This document shows, piece after piece, positions 9,008 to 16,580 of a stretch of 64,000 nt of DNA. The notes below the pieces were generated by a model that was not told the DNA's origin, did not search any database, and worked only from the letters and a program-made list of their open reading frames with translations. Source of the stretch: Bifidobacterium platyrrhinorum (GTDB taxonomy: Bacteria > Actinomycetota > Actinomycetes > Actinomycetales > Bifidobacteriaceae); NCBI RefSeq assembly GCF_010667645.1, contig NZ_WHZV01000007.1:36238-100237 (forward strand). The letters run 5' to 3'. Position numbers and translations under genes: made by a program. The first letter of the stretch is position 1; the number at the start of each line of letters is the position of its first letter.

Positions 9008-10822
9008 ATGAACCGGACAACGAAGTCACGACGCCGCGAGCGGCGTCTGGTCATGGTGGCGACGGCGGCGCCGCTCGTCGCACAGGGCGTCATGCTCGTC
9101 ACGCTGCTGGCGATGCGGCGTTGGGCGTTCGCGCTCATGATCGTCCCCTCGCTCATCGGCTGCGCGGCGATGCTGCTCGTGCGGTCCGCCCAGCCGACCG
9201 CGACCGGCCCCGATCCGGCGCAGGCTCCGTCGTCGGCCGTGGGAACGCCGCATGCCGACGACGGAAGCGACGACGCCGCACGCTTCGGCCTCATCAGGCC
9301 ATCGTCGTTGGAACGCCTGTTGGCGTTGGAACGTGGCGACGACCCGTTGCCGTGGCGCACCATCGCACGGCGATGGCTGGAACCGGGATCGTTGGACGTG
9401 CCGGTCGGCATGGGCGAGGACGGGGAGTTCAGGCTCGACCTGGCCGGTCAGGGTCCGCACGCGCTGGTGGCGGGAACCACCGGTTCGGGCAAATCGGTGC
9501 TGCTGCAGAGCTGGTGTCTGGCCCTCGCCTGCCGGAACCCGCCGGACGCGTTGCGTTTCGTGTTCCTCGATTTCAAAGGCGGTTCCGCATTCCGCGCGTT
9601 GGAGGGCCTGCCGCATTGCGTGGGCAGCGTGAACGACCTCGATCTGGGGCATGCCGCGAGGGCGTTGCACGCCATCGAGCATGAGCTGCGCAGACGCGAA
9701 CGGCTCGTCGCCCATGGCCGCGCGCAGGATGTGGACGGTTTGCGCGAACCGCCGCCGCGGCTGGTCATCATGGTGGACGAATTCCACGCATTGAAGGACC
9801 AGCTGCCGGACACCGTCGACCGGCTGGTGCGCATCGCCTCGCTGGGACGCGCGTTGGGCATGCACGTCGTCGCATGCACCCAGCACCCCTCCGGGCAGGT
9901 GTCCGCCGAGATGAAGGCGAACATGACGTTGGGGCTGTGCCTGCGCGTGCGCGACGGCATGCAGTCCACGGAACTGATCGGCGATGCCCGGGCCGCGCGC
10001 ATACCCCCGTCCCTGCCGGGCGCCGCCTACCGCGCCGACGGCGAGACGGTGCGCGCATGGCGATGCGCCGCATGCGCCGACATCCCGCGGCTGACGGACG
10101 CGATCGCCACGGCCGCCAGGTTCCACGGATGCGTGCCGCCGCCGGCCCTGTTCACCGCTCCCCTGCCGCGCCGGCTCGCCACGCTGCCCGCCGTGCGGGC
10201 CGGCGCCGGCATGCCGTTCGGCCTGAAGGACGACGGCATGACGCTCGCCGTGGCGTATCTGCCCGTCGACCGGGGCAACATCGGGGTGATCGGCCAGCAC
10301 GGCAGGGGCAAGACGAACCTGCTCGCCGTGCTGGCGCGGCATCTGACCGAGACTCCCGCCGAGACGCCGGTGGCGGTCAGGTTCACGTCGCGGGACGCAC
10401 GCGGATACCGGACACGGACCCTACGCCCGATCGGGCCGGCGTCCCGGGCGCGTCGATATGACGCGACCGGCGCGGGCGGGCCCCCGAGGCCGCCGCGGGC
10501 GGTGTGGATCGTCGACGATGCCGGGCCGCTGTTCGACCCGTTCGGGGACGACCCGTTGTGCGCCGAACTGCGACGCGCGCTCGACGACCACCGGACCACC
10601 GTCGTGTTCGCCGTGGAGACGAGCCGGCATGTGCGCATCCCCGACCATTGCCCGTTCCGCGTGGTGTTCCCCACGGCGGACCGCGCCGCCGACCTGATGA
10701 ACGGCATCCCCGCCGATCTGTGGGCCTCGATGGGAGACGACATGACGTCGCCCGGCCGCGCGGCGCTGATCGGACGTGGATGCGCCGCGGCCGTGCAGTG
10801 CGTGCTGGACCGGGGCCGATGA
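9008..10822 (+). CDS. FtsK/SpoIIIE-type ATPase resembling type VII secretion EccC/EssC
   Basis: A 604-residue protein with two adjacent N-terminal membrane helices (about 13-36 and 38-58), then an FtsK/SpoIIIE ATPase domain with Walker A GTTGSGKS at 156-163, the FVFLDFKGGSAF segment, Walker B LVIMVDEFHAL and the ACTQHPSGQV sensor-like stretch. A second, shorter NTPase module has GQHGRGKT and WIVDDAGPL. Two helices followed by tandem FtsK domains is the layout of EccC/EssC coupling ATPases, and the detailed wording fits those better than the DNA translocase FtsK. No WXG100 substrate gene or other secretion component is nearby. Start ATG 9008 lacks an obvious ribosome binding site; an in-frame TTG lies at 8972. 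Confidence 0.75.
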   Translation: MNRTTKSRRRERRLVMVATAAPLVAQGVMLVTLLAMRRWAFALMIVPSLIGCAAMLLVRSAQPTATGPDPAQAPSSAVGTPHADDGSDDAARFGLIRPSSLERLLALERGDDPLPWRTIARRWLEPGSLDVPVGMGEDGEFRLDLAGQGPHALVAGTTGSGKSVLLQSWCLALACRNPPDALRFVFLDFKGGSAFRALEGLPHCVGSVNDLDLGHAARALHAIEHELRRRERLVAHGRAQDVDGLREPPPRLVIMVDEFHALKDQLPDTVDRLVRIASLGRALGMHVVACTQHPSGQVSAEMKANMTLGLCLRVRDGMQSTELIGDARAARIPPSLPGAAYRADGETVRAWRCAACADIPRLTDAIATAARFHGCVPPPALFTAPLPRRLATLPAVRAGAGMPFGLKDDGMTLAVAYLPVDRGNIGVIGQHGRGKTNLLAVLARHLTETPAETPVAVRFTSRDARGYRTRTLRPIGPASRARRYDATGAGGPPRPPRAVWIVDDAGPLFDPFGDDPLCAELRRALDDHRTTVVFAVETSRHVRIPDHCPFRVVFPTADRAADLMNGIPADLWASMGDDMTSPGRAALIGRGCAAAVQCVLDRGR

Positions 10823-10933
10823 ATCGCCGGACACGCCACCGCCGTCACCTCTTTGGCGAAAAGTCTTGAAAAAGGCATCCGAACGTGCTTAGGTATAACA
10901 AGACAGGATTTCAGGGATCGGAAGGAAACGACG

Positions 10934-11212
10934 ATGAGCAGTGCTTATGATTGGCGTGCCAAGGCCGCGTGCCGTGACAAGGATCCGGAATTGTTCTTCC
11001 CGGTGGGCAACACCGGCGCCGCCTACCAGCAGATCGAGGAGGCCAAGGCCGTGTGCCGCACCTGCAAGGTCATCGACGCATGCCTCAAGTGCGCGCTGGA
11101 CACCAACCAGGATTACGGCGTGTGGGGCGGCCTGAGCGAGGACGAGCGTCGCCAGCTCAAGCGCAAGGCGATGCGCCTGCGCCGTTCGCAGGCCATGCAG
11201 ATGCAGATCTGA
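10934..11212 (+). CDS. WhiB-family Fe-S transcriptional regulator (WhiB1-like)
   Basis: A 92-residue Wbl protein with cluster cysteines at 13, 41, 44 and 50, the YGVWGGLSEDERR turn and a basic C-terminus. WhiB1-type proteins are 4Fe-4S, nitric-oxide-sensitive regulators that bind the sigma factor. Start ATG 10934 follows GAAGGAAA. A -10-like TATAAC lies at 10894-10899. It is followed by a very strong hairpin terminator and looks monocistronic. It differs clearly from the other WhiB in this window in length and in the C-terminal basic helix. Confidence 0.9.
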   Translation: MSSAYDWRAKAACRDKDPELFFPVGNTGAAYQQIEEAKAVCRTCKVIDACLKCALDTNQDYGVWGGLSEDERRQLKRKAMRLRRSQAMQMQI

Positions 11213-11264
11213 TTCGCCTTGTTCCACTCTCCGGCCGTCGGTCGGCCGTGATCGTTCCGCTTGC

Positions 11265-11304
11265 ACGTTGGGGCCCGGTTCCGAAAGGGACCGGGCCCCA
11301 ACGT
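11265..11304. terminator. Bidirectional terminator, 15-bp perfect stem
   Basis: Arms 11265-11279 and 11290-11304 are perfectly complementary with a 10-nt loop. It lies between the convergent whiB and histidine kinase genes. Confidence 0.8.
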
Positions 11305-11403
11305 ATTCCGCGTCACGCCATATGGTCCGACATGATTCAGCATGATCCGACGGGCGGGTCGTCCCGCACGGGCCGATGGCCGTCCGGGACGACCCGTGGG
11401 GGA

Positions 11404-12894
11404 TCACTCGGCTTGGGCCGCGCGCAACGTCATGTCGAGCACCACGCGGGTGCCGCCGCCGCGGCGGGGCTCCCAGTGCACGGTGCCGCCGAAGTCGTTC
11501 GTGACGAACGTGTTGATGATCTGCGTGCCCAGGCCCGAACCGGAGGAACGCGCCATGCCGCCCTGCGCCTCGGTGTCGAGGCCGGTGCCGTCGTCTTCGA
11601 CGACGACGTTGAGATTGGAGCCGGAACGCCCCACCGAAATGGTGATGTGTCCCTCCTTGCGCCCTTCGAATCCGTGCTCGACGGAGTTCGTGATCAGCTC
11701 GGTGAGCACGAGGGACAGCGGGGTGGCGTCCTGCGCGGGCATCATGCCGAATTTGCCGACGAAGTCGATGTCGATGTGCTGGTCGCGCATCGAGGCGACG
11801 TCCACCGCCATCTTGAGCAGGTTGGCGATCACCTTGTCGAAGTCGACGACCTCGTCGACGGTCTGGCTCAGTCCCTCATGCACCATGGCGATGGTCTGCA
11901 CGCGGCGCTGCGCCTCCTTGAGCTCCTTCTTGACCTCCTCGGACTTGGTCTTGCGCGCCTGCAGGCGCAGCAGCGCGGACACGGCCTGGAGGTTGTTCTT
12001 CACGCGGTGGTGGATTTCGGAGATCGCGGCGTTCTTGGTCTGCAGTTCCTGCTCGCGGCGGCGCAGCTCGGTGACGTCGCGGCACAGCACGATGCCGCCG
12101 GTGCGGCCGTTCATGTCGCACAACGGCAACGAGCGCACGGATACGGCGGAACGGTTCGTGGTGATCTCCGAGTCGACGGCGGCCTTGCCGCTCAGGACCA
12201 GCGGCAGCTGCTCGTCGACCTGCTCGTTCTGCTCGCGCAGCAGGTCGGCGCCGAGCTCGCTCAGGTAGTGGCCCTGCATCGTGGTGAGCAGGCCGAGACG
12301 GCGGAAGCAGCTGATCGCGTTGGGCGAGGCGTAGCGGACGATGCCGTCCATCGTCAGGACGATGAAGCCGTCGGCGACGCGCGCCATGTGGCGTTGGCTC
12401 ATCACCGAATCGGAGTAGGGGAACTGGCCGCGCGGGATCATCTCGTAGAGCTGCTTGCCGGCGTTGATGCTCTCGGACTCGTAGCGGCCGTTGGATTCGC
12501 GCGTGGCCATGTTGGTCTCGCGCACGACCAGTCCGAGCGTCTTGCCGTTGTGGCGCACGGGCGCGTACACGTTGCAGACGGTGGACTTGCCGACCGTCCT
12601 GAGCACGGTGGAGCGGAACACGACGGCCGATTGCATGGCGGCGTCGAGTTCGCCGGTCATCGCGTCCGGCATGACGTCGCCCACGACGTCGTCGGTGCGC
12701 AGGGTCATGACGGTGGAGGGACGGCACTGTTCGGCCACCACGTAGTGTCCGTCGCCGTTCTGCATGATGAGCAGGAGGTCGGCGAAACTCAGGTCGGCGA
12801 TCACCTGCCAGTCGGCGACGAGCTGATGCAGCCATTCCCTGTCCCTGTCGTCGAGGTCCGGCCGCGTTGCGAGTATCTGGGAAAAATCTGCCAT
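11404..12894 (-). CDS. pdtaS: Sensor histidine kinase, PdtaS-like
   Basis: A 496-residue soluble kinase with no membrane helix. An N-terminal GAF-like domain occupies about residues 1-150, a PAS domain about 170-280, then a HisKA_2-type phosphoacceptor helix with ISEIHHRVKNNLQ and a HATPase domain with N-box LTELITNSVEHGF and G-boxes DDGTGLD and GSGLGTQI. PdtaS phosphorylates PdtaR, an antiterminator-type (ANTAR) response regulator. No response regulator is adjacent, as is usual for this orphan pair. I chose the ATG at 12894; the ORF is open further upstream but lacks better starts. No clear Shine-Dalgarno is visible. Confidence 0.85.
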   Translation of the reverse strand: MADFSQILATRPDLDDRDREWLHQLVADWQVIADLSFADLLLIMQNGDGHYVVAEQCRPSTVMTLRTDDVVGDVMPDAMTGELDAAMQSAVVFRSTVLRTVGKSTVCNVYAPVRHNGKTLGLVVRETNMATRESNGRYESESINAGKQLYEMIPRGQFPYSDSVMSQRHMARVADGFIVLTMDGIVRYASPNAISCFRRLGLLTTMQGHYLSELGADLLREQNEQVDEQLPLVLSGKAAVDSEITTNRSAVSVRSLPLCDMNGRTGGIVLCRDVTELRRREQELQTKNAAISEIHHRVKNNLQAVSALLRLQARKTKSEEVKKELKEAQRRVQTIAMVHEGLSQTVDEVVDFDKVIANLLKMAVDVASMRDQHIDIDFVGKFGMMPAQDATPLSLVLTELITNSVEHGFEGRKEGHITISVGRSGSNLNVVVEDDGTGLDTEAQGGMARSSGSGLGTQIINTFVTNDFGGTVHWEPRRGGGTRVVLDMTLRAAQAE

Positions 12895-12952
12895 GGTCCC
12901 ATCATACGCAGGGCGGCGGGCCGGGTCCGTCCCGCCCCGCCGCCCCATGGGA

Positions 12953-14287
12953 TCACTTGTTCAGGCTGTCGTTGACGGAGGCGAGCACGTCGCTCATGAT
13001 CTGGGCCGCGACGGTCTTGCCCTGGTTCTGGGTGACGACCGACACGGCCGCCTTGTGGCCGTTGGTCTCCACGATGGCGAAGTAGTTCCACGTGTTCTGG
13101 ATGCCCATGCCGCGGTGCGCGTGCACGCTCATGCCGGAGGGGATGGAGACGCCTTCGGAGGCGATGTCGACGTTCATGAGGTTGGTGCCCCCGGCCGCGT
13201 CGACGGCGGCGAGCATACGCACGGCGTCCGCCGAGGAGCTCTGGTTCGTGTAGCCGGCCTGGCTGGCGGCCACGTCGCCGAAGTTGCGGTTGAAGGAGGT
13301 GTCGGAGTAGCCGTGCGAGCTCAGCCAGGAGTTAACGGCGCTCCATCCGCCCATGTCGGCGACGGCGCTGTTGGCGGCGTTGTTGTCCATGCCGCTCATG
13401 GCGGTGGTCGCCTCGGACTGGGCGGAGCCGCCGGCGCTGTTGGCGGCGAGGTAGACGGGCAGGTAGAGGCCGGCGGCCTCGAACCTGCTGTGGCCCTGCT
13501 GCGTGGTCGCCAGGGAGGCGGACGACGACGAGGATCCGGAGCCGATGGGCATCGCGGAGACGGCGACGTCGCCGGACGAGTAGCGGCCGGCGATCGATTC
13601 GAGCTGGCCGGAGGTGATCTGCGGCAGCTTGGACGTCTTCTTCTTCGAGGAGGAGTCGGAGTCCGAGGAGTCGTCGGACGAGACGGCGCGCGGGCCGCGC
13701 GACTCAAGCACGGTGATGTTGGACTTCACCTTGAGCTTCGCGCCGGCGTCGATGCCCTTGACGCCGATGAACACGCCCTTGTCCTCGTTGGAGTACTGCT
13801 GCTCGATGGTGACGGTGAAGCCGGCGTCGCGCAGACGCTGTGCGGCCTCCTCGGCGCTGATGCCCTCGCCGGACGAGGTCCACGAGGTGTAGTCGGGCAC
13901 GGTGGCGTCGCCCCACAGCTTCATCTGGTGGGTGGCGAACGCGGTGCCGAGGACCAGCACCACGACCAGGACGATGGCGCCGACGATCATGGCGGTGCGC
14001 GGCTTCGCCTTCGCCGTGGCGGTTCCGGCGGGGGTCGGCGTCACGGGCGCGGGAGCGGGCTGGGTGACGGTGCCCTGCGCGGCCGGGGTCGTCGCCGCGG
14101 GCTGCGTGTATGCCGTCTGCGCTGCGGGCTGCGAGGCCGGCGGCGCCACGGGGGCATACGCCGGCTGCGCCGAGCCGTCGATGATGGTGGCGTCGTTCTC
14201 CTGGGGCGCCGCGTTCAGCGGGCTGCCGCATTCGGTGCAGAACGCACCCGATTCCTCCCGATGACCGCAGTTCGGACAAATGGACAT
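12953..14287 (-). CDS. Zinc-ribbon membrane protein with PASTA-like and inactive beta-lactamase-like domains
   Basis: A 444-residue protein. A zinc ribbon uses Cys4, Cys7, Cys17 and Cys20; a Pro/Ala/Gln-rich linker follows; a membrane helix spans about 99-119; a PASTA-like module lies at about 138-195; a Ser-rich linker leads to a C-terminal domain of about 230 residues. That last domain resembles class A beta-lactamase-like serine hydrolases, but the expected SxxK helix reads AAGLYLPVY and the SDN loop reads MDNNAAN, so the catalytic serine and lysine seem absent. Start ATG 14287 has GGGAGA upstream. Probably an extracytoplasmic peptidoglycan-sensing or scaffold protein (inference). Confidence 0.65.
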   Translation of the reverse strand: MSICPNCGHREESGAFCTECGSPLNAAPQENDATIIDGSAQPAYAPVAPPASQPAAQTAYTQPAATTPAAQGTVTQPAPAPVTPTPAGTATAKAKPRTAMIVGAIVLVVVLVLGTAFATHQMKLWGDATVPDYTSWTSSGEGISAEEAAQRLRDAGFTVTIEQQYSNEDKGVFIGVKGIDAGAKLKVKSNITVLESRGPRAVSSDDSSDSDSSSKKKTSKLPQITSGQLESIAGRYSSGDVAVSAMPIGSGSSSSSASLATTQQGHSRFEAAGLYLPVYLAANSAGGSAQSEATTAMSGMDNNAANSAVADMGGWSAVNSWLSSHGYSDTSFNRNFGDVAASQAGYTNQSSSADAVRMLAAVDAAGGTNLMNVDIASEGVSIPSGMSVHAHRGMGIQNTWNYFAIVETNGHKAAVSVVTQNQGKTVAAQIMSDVLASVNDSLNK

Positions 14288-14385
14288 GGTCTCTTCTCCC
14301 TCGCACACTTCCTCAAGGCATGACGGCCGGTTGCGGCCGACCGCCTCCATGCTAGTCGATGGGGGGATCGACCGCGTTCTCCTTC

Positions 14386-14413
14386 TTGACTTTGCACTAA
14401 CCTACGCTATCGT
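14386..14413 (+). promoter_or_regulatory. Candidate promoter of the PAQR/hemolysin III gene
   Basis: TTGACT at 14386-14391 and TATCGT at 14408-14413 are separated by 16 bases; the -10 overlaps the inverted repeat operator. Confidence 0.4.
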
Positions 14414-14433
14414 AGGTTACGGTAACGTAGGTT
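14399..14433. promoter_or_regulatory. Inverted-repeat operator upstream of the PAQR gene
   Basis: AACCTACG (14399-14406) and CGTAGGTT (14411-14418) form a perfect 8-bp inverted repeat with a 4-bp gap. A third half-site CGTAGGTT follows at 14426-14433, seven bases further on. The arrangement overlaps the candidate -10 and suggests repressor binding. Confidence 0.6.
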
Positions 14434-14476
14434 GTGATACCGTCAACAACAAGGACGGACGAGGCCGGAGGTCGGC

Positions 14477-15373
14477 ATGGCACATGAAGGGCAGTTGACG
14501 GACGAGGAGCTGCGGGCGAAACGCCAGGCGGTCGCGGACGCGCGGGAACAGGCGCTCAAGGCGAAGGCGGACGCCGCACGCAGCAAGGCCGCGCTCAGGG
14601 CGCAGGAGATCAGGCTCAAGGCGGAGGCCAAGGCGAAACACGTCATCGCCAAGGGCGAGGCCAAGGCGCTGCGATTGGAGGGCATCACGCCCACCGAGGT
14701 GAAACGCAAGGTCCGTCTCGACGTGCACGGCCGCCCGAAGCCCGCGATGCGCGGCTGGATCCACGCAGTCGCCTCCCCCCTGTCGCTGGCCGCCGGCATC
14801 GTGCTCATCTGCCTGGCGCAGGGGGCCGGCCTCAAATGGGCGTGCGCGGTGTTCATGACCGCCTCCCTGGTGCTGTTCACCAATTCGGCCTGCTACCATC
14901 TGGGCGATTGGAGCCCGCATGTCACCGACGTGCTGCGCCGCATCGACCACGTGAACATCTTCCTGCTCATCGCCGGCACCTACACGCCGGTCTCGTTCGC
15001 GCTGCAGCCGTTCTGGCGCGACTTCATCATCATCTCGATGTGGGCGTGCACCGCGGTGGCGATGGTCATCCACGTGATCTGGATCTCCGCGCCGCGGTGG
15101 CTGTACACGGTGGTGTACATCGTCTTCGGCATCTACGGGCTCGCGTTCATGATGCTGTTCTGGCGTTCGCCGTATGCGGGGCCGGCCGTGGTGATCCTGC
15201 TGTGCGCGGGCGGCGCGTGCTACATCCTCGGCGCCATCGTCTACGCGTTGCGCAGGCCCGACCCGTGGCCGCGCGTGTTCGGCTTCCACGAGATCTTCCA
15301 CTGCGGCACCGTCGCCGGCTACGCATGCCACATGGTCGCCATCTACATGGTGATCGTCGCGCTGTGGGTCTGA
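14477..15373 (+). CDS. PAQR family / hemolysin III membrane protein (TrhA-like)
   Basis: A 298-residue protein. About 90 N-terminal residues form a charged, Ala/Lys/Glu-rich coiled-coil-like helix not found in most short bacterial members. Seven hydrophobic helices follow. The family metal-site residues are visible as SACYHLGDWSP near the second helix and FHEIFHCGTVAGYACH near the last. Bacterial PAQR proteins (TrhA) affect membrane lipid homeostasis; the hemolysin III name is historical. ATG 14477 has GGAGG six bases upstream. The operator just upstream suggests regulation by a ligand-responsive repressor encoded elsewhere. Confidence 0.85.
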   Translation: MAHEGQLTDEELRAKRQAVADAREQALKAKADAARSKAALRAQEIRLKAEAKAKHVIAKGEAKALRLEGITPTEVKRKVRLDVHGRPKPAMRGWIHAVASPLSLAAGIVLICLAQGAGLKWACAVFMTASLVLFTNSACYHLGDWSPHVTDVLRRIDHVNIFLLIAGTYTPVSFALQPFWRDFIIISMWACTAVAMVIHVIWISAPRWLYTVVYIVFGIYGLAFMMLFWRSPYAGPAVVILLCAGGACYILGAIVYALRRPDPWPRVFGFHEIFHCGTVAGYACHMVAIYMVIVALWV

Positions 15374-15401
15374 GGGTCCGGCCCGCGACGCGGATACACG
15401 A

Positions 15402-15443
15402 AGACCCTCCGGCTCCCGAGCGGTTTCGGGAGCCGGAGGGTCT
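15402..15443. terminator. Bidirectional terminator, 17-bp stem
   Basis: Arms 15402-15418 and 15427-15443 are complementary around an 8-nt loop, followed by TTTCC on the plus strand. It serves both the PAQR gene and greA, which converge here. Confidence 0.8.
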
Positions 15444-15473
15444 TTCCGCATACGCGCATACGCGTCGTCACGC

Positions 15474-15953
15474 TCACACGAGCGGCTTGGACTCCTTGAT
15501 GGTCACGGAGATGTCGCGGCCGTTCGGCGCCTTGTAGGTCACGGTGTCGCCGGCGGAGGCGCCGTTGATGGCGGCGCCGATCGGCGACTCGGGGCTGATG
15601 ATGTCGTGGTCGGTGGCGATGGACAGGTCGCGCGTGCCGAGCACGAACACCTTCTCGCGGCCCATGATGTCGAGGGTGACCAGGGAGCCGTCGCCGACCT
15701 TGCCGGCGGGCGGGGCGGTGAGGATCTTGGCGTGGCGCAGCTTGACGGTCAGCTCGTCGATGCGGCCCTGGTTGACGCGCTGGGCCTCGCGGGCGGCCTG
15801 GTAGCCGCCGTTCTCGCTCAGGTCGCCCTCGGCGCGCGCCGCGGACACCTTGGCGAGGATCTCGTCGCGGTACTCGCCCTCACGCCAGGCGAGTTCCTCC
15901 TTCATCTTGTCGTATGCCTCCTGCGTGAGCAGGATGTCCTTGTCTTCCGACAT
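15474..15953 (-). CDS. greA: Transcription elongation factor GreA
   Basis: A 159-residue GreA: an N-terminal coiled coil (about residues 5-80) with the acidic tip segment ARAEGDLSENGGYQ, then a globular FKBP-like C-terminal domain (about 85-158) containing SPESPIGAAINGASAGD. GreA enters the RNA polymerase secondary channel and stimulates transcript cleavage in backtracked complexes. The length is typical. It lies downstream of the FKBP gene on the same strand but is separated from it by a strong hairpin. Confidence 0.96.
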   Translation of the reverse strand: MSEDKDILLTQEAYDKMKEELAWREGEYRDEILAKVSAARAEGDLSENGGYQAAREAQRVNQGRIDELTVKLRHAKILTAPPAGKVGDGSLVTLDIMGREKVFVLGTRDLSIATDHDIISPESPIGAAINGASAGDTVTYKAPNGRDISVTIKESKPLV

Positions 15954-16018
15954 GTGCGTTCCTTCCTTGTTCTATGTGCTATGCGACACGCGCCGGCCCG
16001 CCAAGGCCGCGCGGAAAT

Positions 16019-16056
16019 ACAAGGAAGCGCCGGCGTACGTCCCGGCGCTTCCTTGT
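16019..16056 (-). terminator. Terminator after the FKBP isomerase gene
   Basis: A perfect 15-bp stem (16019-16033 with 16042-16056) with an 8-nt loop lies between the FKBP gene and greA. Confidence 0.75.
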
Positions 16057-16076
16057 CGTCCGTGCGAACGTATGGT

Positions 16077-16481
16077 TCAGCGCGTGGAGATGATGTCGAT
16101 CACGAACACGAGCGTGTCGCCGCCGCCGATGCCGGCCTGCGGGACGCCGCGGGAGCCGTAGCCGTACTCCGGCGGGATGGAGACGATGAGACGGGAGCCG
16201 ACGTTGTGGCCCGGCACGGTCTGGTCCCAGCCCTTGATGACCTGGCCGACGCCGATGCCGAAGCTGGCCGGCTGGTGGCGGTTGAAGCTGGAGTCGAACG
16301 GATCCGACTTGCCCCACACAACGCCGTGGTAGTTCACGGTGACGGTGTCGCCGCGACGCACCATCGGGCCGTCACCCTCGACGACCTCGACGACCTTGAG
16401 GCCGGCCGGCGGTTCCGGGGTCGGGAACTCGATGACGGGCGTGGTGCCGAATTCGGCCTGCACGGTGGGCATATCAGCCAT
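16077..16481 (-). CDS. FKBP-type peptidyl-prolyl cis-trans isomerase
   Basis: A 134-residue single-domain FKBP without signal peptide or membrane anchor, so cytoplasmic. The fold motifs are clear: VRRGDTVTVNYHGV, FDSSFNRHQPASFGIGVGQVIKGWDQ and IPPEYGYGSRGVPQAGIGGGDTLVF, which hold the aromatic and Asp residues of the active pocket. It should catalyse proline isomerisation during protein folding. The start ATG follows an AAGGAGG ribosome binding site at about 16489-16495. Confidence 0.94.
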   Translation of the reverse strand: MADMPTVQAEFGTTPVIEFPTPEPPAGLKVVEVVEGDGPMVRRGDTVTVNYHGVVWGKSDPFDSSFNRHQPASFGIGVGQVIKGWDQTVPGHNVGSRLIVSIPPEYGYGSRGVPQAGIGGGDTLVFVIDIISTR

Positions 16482-16580
16482 GGGTTTGCCTCCTTGGACA
16501 ATCGTCCTTCACGAACACAATGCCGCTCATATTAGCACCGTTCCCGCCGACGCGCATGGCCGTTCCGCCCGCGGCCGAGC

